From Blasia pusilla (lineage: Eukaryota; Marchantiophyta; Marchantiopsida; Blasiales), in contig CM114271.1 of the NCBI GenBank assembly GCA_050084515.1, positions 32,302,001-32,366,000 of the forward strand: a DNA stretch of 64,000 bases. Reading direction: 5' to 3'. The notes below the pieces were generated by a model, which saw only the letters and a list, made by a program, of their open reading frames with translations, was not told the DNA's origin and ran no database searches. This document shows positions 56,690 to 64,000 of this stretch, piece after piece. The stretch's first letter is position 1, and each line of letters opens with the position of its first letter. The position numbers and the translations under genes were made by a program.

Positions 56690-58655
56690 ATCTATCGTGG
56701 ATAGGGTGTAGGAGCCAATGGACTATCTTGAGTGTAACTTTGTCCCACGGTGTTGGATGAGGTTGAAGATAGGTCCATTATGTCAAAAACGCTGTTTTTG
56801 ACAACTTTCTTATTGAGGTCTTTCACAACCCGGTGACTTGTTGACCAGATCACCCTCCCCTAGTAACCTGTGTGCACAGGTTACCAAGAGGATAGCTATT
56901 TTTAGGGGAAGAGCCTTTTCTCTCTTCCCAACCCTATATAAGGGAGGAAGATAGCTTTCACAAGCCATATTTCTCATGTTGGGCCGTTGGAGCACCTCTC
57001 TTGTATGTGTGTGAGATAAGACTAGGGTGCTAGCTTCCGGATTCCTTGATAGCGCAGGGTGGATGAGGCTCGATATGCCGATGTAGATTGAGGAGTGGAG
57101 TTTTAGGCCGGGTGTGCCGTTTTTACTACTCTTTATTTTTACATGAGAAAGATGTCAGGGGGCTGGTGGGAATTCATTGTTTGCAGGTAGGCAAGCGAGT
57201 TGCCTTGGTGGAGAGCCCGTGGAGACGCTGGTTGGCGTTGTGTTTGTCATTTTTTCCATGTGGAAGGTCGTGGGCAGAAGCGCTCCCCATTTTTCTCAGA
57301 TTTTTCTGGTGGGGATTGACGGGGGACAACATCCGGGTGTAGCGTGTGGTGTGACGCTGAGTATATGCAAGCGGATATCTTATGAAAGAGCAAGAAGGAA
57401 AGGTCGCGGAGGTGGTTTAGGTCGGAGGCTAGGGTTAGGTTGCGGAGGCGCACTGGAGGTGGAGGCGGTGGGAGGGTTGCCCCGATTTACACCCCATGGG
57501 GGTGAGGGCCATTTTGGCTCCCCCCATGACGTGGTTGGGAGCGCCATGGTTGGCGACATCCCAATGTGGTACACACCAGGACGTGATTAGTCAGACGGAC
57601 GTAGTCAGGTAAGGTCGACGTGCTAGAGGCGCGGGTGACGTGATAGATGGTCTGACATGGTTGAGTGGGGACGGGGTTGAGTTGAGGTTGCGAGGCACGT
57701 CTGGGGGTGGGTGGATAGAACGTAATATTTTTCGGGCGTGACTGGGATTTGCGAGGGTTGTGGTGGAGAGTGTTCCGACGGAGTGGTAGTATTGGAGACA
57801 CATGCACTGATGCCGACGGGTCATCCGCATCTGCTGACGGGAGGCTCGACGTGTTGGTTGAGGAGAGTGTTGTGTTGCGGAGGTTGCCACACCATATGGA
57901 GGAGTGAGTGTTGACGATGCGTAGGTTGGAGGGCGTGATCAGGTTACCCATTCGAGTCCCTTTTCCCGCACTTGTCGTGTGTGATTGAGAGTGTTGGGTA
58001 TCGGGTAGTAGTTGGTGCTAGGTGGGTGCAGTGATGGTGACGAGTGTAGAATCTTTTCATGTGTAACATGTTGGTGGATATACGATGGTTGCCACGTAGG
58101 GGTCGCATGTATGACCCGAGAGTGTCGCTAGGTAGGTGAGTGAGTTAGGAGGCTCATGGTGAGCCCGAGTGTTGAGTGTGCATGAGGCCGGGTGTGTCAT
58201 CACGGGATTGACGTTAGCATAGGTGAGCTAGTGAGGAGTGTGGGAGACTCGTGGTGAGTTTGAGTGCTTGAGCGGGTGAGACGGGGTTGTCATCACAACG
58301 TTCTTCCAGGGTTCGGAAGAACGGGGTAGTGCGAGCAATAGTAGTGGTGTGACACGCAATGGACTGAGATACCAAGGGGTTACGAGTGAGGAGCTACCTC
58401 GACATCCATCCGTGGCTGGATCGTCATCACTAGACACCGGTTCTCATGACGAGATCATAGATGGAGGGAGTATCACTTGGCAGGAGATGGACAAGATGGC
58501 CATCGGGGCATGCGTCATTTCTCAGGTGCAGTGGGCACCATCGACTTAGGTTATTTTATCCATGAGCGACTTCCAGGAGATACGGACCCCGACACGGTTC
58601 AACTGTTCCATGGCATGGAAGCAGTTGTTCCAACATTTGGAGGGTCCTCGAGGGC
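56690..58655 (+). mobile_element. Gypsy 5' LTR, leader and gag start, plus orientation
   Basis: 56690-57180 is an LTR of the gypsy family (GGCCGAGATCTATCGTGGAT block, GGTTACCAAGAGG, TATA box CTATATAAGGG at 56934-56944, CTCTTTATTTTT). The leader follows to about 58480, then the gag start TIDLGYFIHE and FHGMEA/FQHLEGP-like coding. It stops at 58655, where it meets the right inverted arm. It is the most complete LTR-leader of the family in this window. Confidence 0.7.
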
Positions 58656-58659
58656 TGGT

Positions 58660-59045
58660 ATTCTGGCATGAGAGAGGAAGAGAGGAGAGTCTCTCTTCAA
58701 AAAAAAGGGCCAAATCCGCCTCCTCTCTTCAAATTTTTTTGACATATTTGAATCTTTTATTTGCTTTCAAATTCATGAAATCTTTAGAAGAGAGTAGGTA
58801 GTGGTCCACATTCGGGCCTAAAGAAACCTCCTTTTTGCAGGGGGCGAAAAACTAGTAGACATCATAAGACCACTACAAACATCTTCCCATCATTCTCCAT
58901 GTGAGCCTAAGTTTTCTCACATTGCCTGTCTCAGTCTACAGTAAGCTGTGCCCAGGGCTATTTTTTTTGGAGGACCATTGGCAAATAATGTGACTAGAAG
59001 TAGCAATCTCATCTCAATGAAAGGTTCAAATAATGACCAACTTTG
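58660..59045 (-). repeat. Right arm of the large inverted repeat
   Basis: Reverse-complement counterpart of 54935-55355, beginning CGAGGGCTGGTATTCTGG. Together with the head-to-head gypsy pieces it forms an inverted structure of about 4.1 kb. Confidence 0.75.
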
Positions 59046-59194
59046 TGAAATGTGAACACAGGAGACGAGAATTGAACCAAAAGATTGTTAGTTGTCTGGA
59101 ATAAAGAGGAACTGATATCCCTTCATTCAGATCCTAAATCTGATAAATCGAGAAGCTGCACCCCTCCCAATCGGTCGGAATTTTACATATTGCA

Positions 59195-60275
59195 ACTCTT
59201 GCAACCTGTTGGAATCAGATGGCTTGCACCCCTTGCAAGCAAACTCACCATAACAAAGGAAAGATTTTGAGAAGTGATTCCATTCCACCCTGCACCCACG
59301 AAGATCTAACTGGTTGGGAATCCGAAATGGCAATTCGACAGCCTTTAGGAATCCAACACGTATTAGAGAAGAAAAGAAGCCTATGACTGGTTTGACAATA
59401 CTAGGGGAAGGAGCCAAAAGTGAAGAATCCTGCCATAATGCCTCTGAAGTTGGTCTCATAGAGAAAGAGTCCGATCACCCAAGCAACCAACCTGTCGGAA
59501 TCCGACAGCTTGCTTGGAAATGGTTAAAAAGTTGCAGTGGTGAAAAAGTGAAAAGTTGCAACCCGTTGGAATCAGACGGGTTGCAAAAGCAACATTCTAA
59601 GTAGCTAGACGAACACAATCGACAAGTCCAAAAAAAATATTCTACAAACTTTTACAAACACTATTATCGTTTGAAAAAATCTTGTCCTTTATTACATCCG
59701 AAGGAAGCTCGGAAATGTACATTTGATCTAATCTATGATTTCTTCATCCTCGTCATCTACAAATTTACTCCTAACTCTCCTAGGTTCCTGTACAAAAGGA
59801 ATGTCCTGGGATACAAGTGGATCCTCTGGCCGATTGTAGACGGGGATTGAAAATGTTGGCAAATTTGACAACCTTGGCACCCCCCTAGGTACACCATAAC
59901 GGTCTCATATAACCTGATTTGAGTCCCACCGCCTTCCTCAGCAGTAAATCTTGTACGCTCTGCAAGGTGACACCCATCCAATATCAATATGTGCTCCGTC
60001 CTTGGAGACACCATCATGTCTACAGCGAGGTAGCAGGAATCCAACATGTCTTAGAGAAGAGAGGAAGCCTAAGACTTGTTTGACAAAACTAGGGGAAGGT
60101 GCCAAAGTGAAGAAGCCCGCCAGAATGCCTGTAAAGTTGGACTAACAGGGAAAGAGTCCCATCACTCACGTAGCCAACCTACTGGAATTCGACAGGTTGC
60201 CTCGAAGTGGTTAAAAAGGTACAGTGGTCAAAAAGTGAAAAGTTGCAACCCGTGGCAATCCAAGGATTGCAATAT
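59195..60275. repeat. Palindromes inside a ~687-bp tandem duplication
   Basis: Palindromes start near 59201, 59491, 59558, 60174 and 60246. The block from 59348 (GGAATCCAACACGTATTAGAG) to about 59790 recurs at 60036 to about 60470, an offset of 686-688 bp, carrying its two palindromes along. Both copies include the CTTGTCCTTTATTACATC block. Confidence 0.8.
59757..60047 (-). pseudogene. Fragment of a methyltransferase-like last exon
   Basis: The frame reads HILILDGCHLAERTRFTAEEGGG followed by QICQHFQSPSTIG and a stop near 59757. It occupies the same place relative to the duplicated block as the end of the last exon of the 60501-64000 gene. HILILDG resembles NILCLEG there (the strand after motif I). 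It probably derives from a partial tandem duplication of that gene. Confidence 0.4.
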
Positions 60276-61160
60276 GAAGTGTCGGAGCACATAGACAATC
60301 ACAATCGACAAGATCAAAAAAGATATTTAACAAACTTTTACAAACACCATCATCGTTTGAAAAAATCTTGTCCTTTATTACATCTGAAGGAAGCTCGGAA
60401 TTGTGCATTTGATCTATTCTATGAATTCTTTTGCCTCGTCATCAAAGAAATCCCTACTCCAAAACGCTACAGTCAAGCTGGGTCCTTGAGGTCTTTGCAC
60501 TCACTCATCATCGTCCGAGAGCTCCTCCAAAATTATTGTCGGCCTTGCCCTCCCGGTTTTTGGAATTGTGGGAAGTGACGATGGTGTCACTACCAATGGT
60601 GGGTCTGGAATCGGAGCTGTCGGCTTCAGAGGAGAGTTGTACGCTCCAACTAGCCTGTCGTAATCTACATTTGTCTCTTTGCAAAGGTCAAACAGTAATT
60701 GCCTTCCCTCAAGGCAGAGAATGTTCCTGCCACTCTACCAGACGCCTCTGATACTCGCCCCTGAAAGGCCCACTAAGTCGAACACCAAGTCACCCGGCCT
60801 TGAGCAGAGCTTGATGAGCGTTTGCATCAACGCCGACAACTTTTCCCTTCCTCCAAGTGAGGGGGTACCATTTTCCATTTAAATTCCCAGGGGGAAATTG
60901 TATAAACTATCTAAGCTGTACCCATCAGAGCATGGATCCACTGGATCAAGGATCTGAAACACTTGGAAGTTATGCTCAGGCCTTACAAAACAATACACAA
61001 AGGAGTGGTCCATCTGAAAAAATGTCAGCAACAAGAAAGAGCTAATTTCAGTATGCAACAACAAGAAAGATATACTATCAGAATGGTGACACAATGTGCA
61101 ACTCGTTCCAAAAGAACTTCGCTTAACCCCAAAGAACTTAGTTATAGTCCTAACATTGGA

Positions 61161-61495
61161 GCAACCTGTCGGAGTCTGACGGGTTGTTTTACAAGTGTTA
61201 GTGATTTTTTTGGCCATGAGCAACGCGTCGGAAGGCGACAGGTTGTTGGCTTAGAGCAGCCCATGGTTGGCTAAGAGCAACCCGTCGCATTCAGACGGTT
61301 TGCATCATTCTAGAAACACAAGGAAAAGCATAAGCACTTGCAACCCGTCGGGTTCCGACGGGTTGCATTCACCCAATGGAGACTTGTGGTAAATTTGCAA
61401 CCCGTCGCTTTCACACGGATTGCACCACCGAAGTCTCTAGCTCAGACAATCCGATGGGTACTATGCAGAGATGTAACCCGTCGGAGCAAGAAAAT
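61161..61495. repeat. Palindrome array 7, within an intron
   Basis: Units start at 61161, 61220, 61277, 61340, 61397 and 61473 (the last incomplete). 61340-61366 is a perfect palindrome apart from its centre. All lie inside the 507-nt intron 61014-61520 of the methyltransferase-like gene. Confidence 0.9.
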
Positions 61496-63611
61496 TTGGA
61501 TATGGATTTAGAGCCCTTACCCGGATTTGACTCGTCGCGGATCGGAGTGGGTACTCGTTCTTGATGACCCACGATTGCGCCGTCCTCCACTTCAGCGACC
61601 GCTTGACGCACTACAGGTTGAAGAGCTCGTCCTCGCTCCCTCCAATCAAAACCAAGAAACAACCCTTATCACTGAGATAAGCGTCTGCAAAGGAAAACAG
61701 GAGCGCGATCTGGTCATAAGAAAGAGGGACATTCTAGTCTGGGACACCATCGGACGGATTCTCGTCCCGCAAGCGCAACCTCGAGGGAAAATCAGCGACG
61801 AGGAGATCCACCGCCACCTCCTCGACCTCCCCATGGACCGTCTAGGGAGCGTGCCCGTTTTGTTGAAGCTTCTGTCCTAGCGTTGTCAATTTGTCAATGG
61901 CGGGTGTCGACGCTTGGGAACTGAAACTTTTCAGCTCATATAGAAGATTCGTGCTGTGAATGATGACGCTTGTCCGGGTTGTTGTTTCTCTATGTCTTCC
62001 CAAGGATGATGGAGTGTATTCCATATCATGGTCTGCTCCCTAGGACAAACTGGCGCGCCTCTTGCTTCCGCTTCTCTTGAGTCTGGTCGGCTTGTTGGGG
62101 TCTCTATTACCTCAGACTTGGTGGAGTTTTTTTTGCAGAGGACCTGGTCCAACCCTCTCTCCTCGCTCGCCCGGACGATTCCGCCTTTCGCCTTGAATTC
62201 TCAGCCTCTTTTTGGGAAGACTTGGGCTCGGAATTCTTCGATCCCCTCGCCTTGGCTTTGAGACCCGCTGTAGATTTGTCCTTGGCGGTGACCACCTTAG
62301 ACATCAACTCCGCTGTCTCGATGGATTGCTCCTCTGCATCTCCTTCGAAAAAGTCTTCAGGTTGCACAAAATTGGGGATGTCGTCCCTACCTGCGGCCAC
62401 TGCATCATAGAGCAGGCGTAGATTTTTCTCGGTTATGTCCTCAGGGTCGTTGAAGTCCAGCCAGATCGGGAAATTCTCCACCTCCCAGTTGGACATGCTT
62501 TGAGCCATCTCCATGTCGTACATGGAAAATGTCTCTCCATCAAGCGGAGAAGCCCACAATTTGCAGGCTGCCAATATTTTTCGCCACGTATCTACATTCT
62601 TACAATGGACAAGGTACCTTAATACCATGTGTTGGGCAGCTCTTAGTCGAGATGCATCGGCCGCCTGCTCCTAAAGATCTCGCTTTTTCTTTGCGAAATC
62701 CCTTTTCTTCGCCTCTATTTCTTCATCAAGGTTTGCCTGAGGGAGGATGTGATCCTTGAACATCGTCCTGAAGCCTCGGTTTTTTAAGGGCTTTTCCCGC
62801 ATGTCACCAACCAAAGTTCAAAATCTTCAGCACTCTCCAAGTTTGCTTCCTCCGAAACTGGCTCTATTTTTTTCAGCTCCGCTTGGAGACCCACGAGCAT
62901 GGACTTCCCGAGAAGCCGCAACGTGTCCCAAAATGACCATACACGGAGCCAGTGGGAGATCACTGGATTAGAGACACCCGGAGAATGGTATGTTGCCCTC
63001 TTTTGGGCCTCTATGCCCTCGAGACTTATTTTCATCAGTCGGATTCTCCTAAATTCCGAAATTCTAGACAAGGCAAATCAATGGACGCGGTTGAGAGACA
63101 TTTTCTCCCCAATCTGACCCTGCGGATCTTCATCCCTCTTCCGCTGGCGCTTGATTATCGCCTTCAGCTCCTTGTAGAAATCGGGGCCAAGTTCGGGGTT
63201 GAGAATGGCTATGTAGCGCTGCATCTTGCTTGCAGTGTACTTTGTAGTTGCACATACTGCAGCTTGGATGGACTAAGCACGCTCAGACATAGACACTTTC
63301 TCCCTCCGCTCCAGTTCCAATGAAGCGCTCTTCTTGGCGGCCTGTATCTTTGACCAACAAAGGATTGTCATGGCTGCATCTTGGGAAATAAATGTATTTT
63401 CCCAAGTCTTTTTTTTTATTTGAGCCCCCTCCACCGGAATCTCATTTACAAGGGCGTCGCCCAAGAACCCCTTGTACTCTGCCGGGTGCGTCGTTAGCAC
63501 TTTCTTCACCCGATCGCAATCCTGGATCCAGTGGTGGGTGACATTCCCCTCGGATACAATCCTACACATCCAAACTCAATATAAGAAATTTTGCAAGCTA
63601 CATGGGTTCCT

Positions 63612-63942
63612 GCAACCCGTTGGACTCCGACAGGTTGTCACACCTCATGATAGGAATGGAAGCTACGAGCTAAATTTTGCAACCCATCGAAGTCCGATGA
63701 GTTTCTTTCGACCAAAAACATCCTAAAAACAGTGGCCAGTCGAGCAACTGGTCGGAGTCCAACGAGTTGCTTTCGGCCAAAAAAATCCTAAAGTAGCGGC
63801 CAGTCGAGCAACTCGTCGAACTCCGACGAGTTGCTTTCGGCCAAAAACATCCTAAAAAGAGCGGCCAGTCAAGCAACTAGTCGGACTTTGACGAGTTTTG
63901 TTACCACTAGTTAAACAACTCATCAGAGTCCGACGATCTGCA
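63612..63942. repeat. Palindrome array 8, within an intron, 65-bp period
   Basis: Units start at 63612, 63679, 63744, 63808, 63873 and about 63915. Between 63744 and 63900 the spacers are nearly identical (TTTCGGCCAAAAA, ATCCTAAA, GCGGCCAGTC), a recent tandem expansion. 63808-63834 has perfect 11-bp arms of the variant GCAACTCGTCG. The array fills most of the 410-nt intron 63562-63971. Confidence 0.92.
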
Positions 63943-64000
63943 CAATCAAAATAAAGGAAGAGGAAACTTACGTGTTCATGGCATGCATGGCGATCTCCAC

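Larger units (their letters stand above)
60501..64000 (-). pseudogene. N4/N6 amino-methyltransferase-like gene, copy 2, with palindrome arrays in introns
   Basis: Exons on the minus strand: 64000-63972 (partial, EIAMHAMN), 63561-61521 and 61013-60501. Both introns obey GT-AG (63971-63562: GTAAGT...GTGTAG, phase 2; 61520-61014: GTAAGG...TTTTTTCAG, phase 0), and the frame joins correctly. The long exon has TIVSEGNVTHHWIQ, a Lys/Glu-rich coiled-coil-like middle and the motif IV region VDLLVADFPSRL (61793-61782), NVPLSYDQIALLFSFADAY, GCFLVLIGG. The last exon has GGREKLSALMQTLIKLCSRPGDLVFDLVGLSGAS, motif I of beta-class amino-methyltransferases (60796-60777), then NILCLEG and an acidic end ILEELSDDDE. 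Motif IV before motif I is the beta-class order. Both paralogues have x-P-S for the usual P-P-Y, so catalysis is doubtful. Several stops (for example TAG for the Trp after motif IV) make this copy a pseudogene. Target could be DNA N4-cytosine or N6-adenine. Confidence 0.65.

Noticed and set aside
57487-57951. Proline/serine-rich frames at 57.4-58.0 kb and 10.8-11.4 kb
   Set aside because: They lie in the gypsy leader between LTR and gag, occur in both copies only as shadows, and show no protein family features.
1-64000. tRNA, rRNA or other structured RNA genes
   Set aside because: No cloverleaf boxes or rRNA core sequences were noticed. A covariance-model search would be needed to exclude small RNAs.

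Overview
The window is nuclear DNA of a green plant. The evidence is three single-copy housekeeping genes with plant-type protein sequences and spliceosomal introns, set in dense, decayed Ty3/gypsy, Ty1/copia and LINE retroelements with plant-type features (for example a TGGTATCAGAGC primer-binding site). The organism is probably of bryophyte or lycophyte grade, but I cannot name the species.

Layout. 1-13.1 kb is a nested retroelement block on the minus strand: the 5' part of an L1-like LINE whose ORF1 is preceded by 177-bp tandem monomers; a ~10-kb Ty3/gypsy relic (gag, protease, a captured C5-cytosine DNA methyltransferase, reverse transcriptase, RNase H, integrase, C-terminal PHD finger) interrupted by a second LINE fragment; then another LTR family. 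13.1-32.3 kb is the host-gene segment: LFR (armadillo-repeat SWI/SNF partner, 8 exons, +), a secreted SOUL haem-binding protein (2 exons, -) and QCR8 (complex III subunit, 2 exons, -). 32.3-39.6 kb is degraded Helitron-like and LTR debris, including a second copy of the integrase-PHD end and a scrap of the methyltransferase. 39.66-44.99 kb is a full-length copia element with a perfect 5-bp target duplication and a dead RT active site.

45.8-64.0 kb is the most unusual part. It holds a decayed transposase-like gene and two inverted paralogues of a gene with the signature of a beta-class N4/N6 amino-methyltransferase. Around them, and inside at least two introns whose splice sites and phases can be checked, lie about 60 copies of a 27-bp GC-rich palindrome in arrays with a 52-67 bp period. 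A ~4.1-kb inverted structure made of two head-to-head gypsy pieces (54.9-59.05 kb) sits among them.

Two systems deserve attention. First, a gypsy retrotransposon that encodes both a DNA-methylation writer (C5 methyltransferase with motifs I, IV, VI, VIII and X in canonical order) and a histone-reader-like PHD finger. Second, the intronic palindrome arrays, whose variants carry paired changes in both arms. Almost every mobile-element reading frame here is broken by stops or frameshifts, so these are relics of once-active families. LFR, SOUL and QCR8 look intact.
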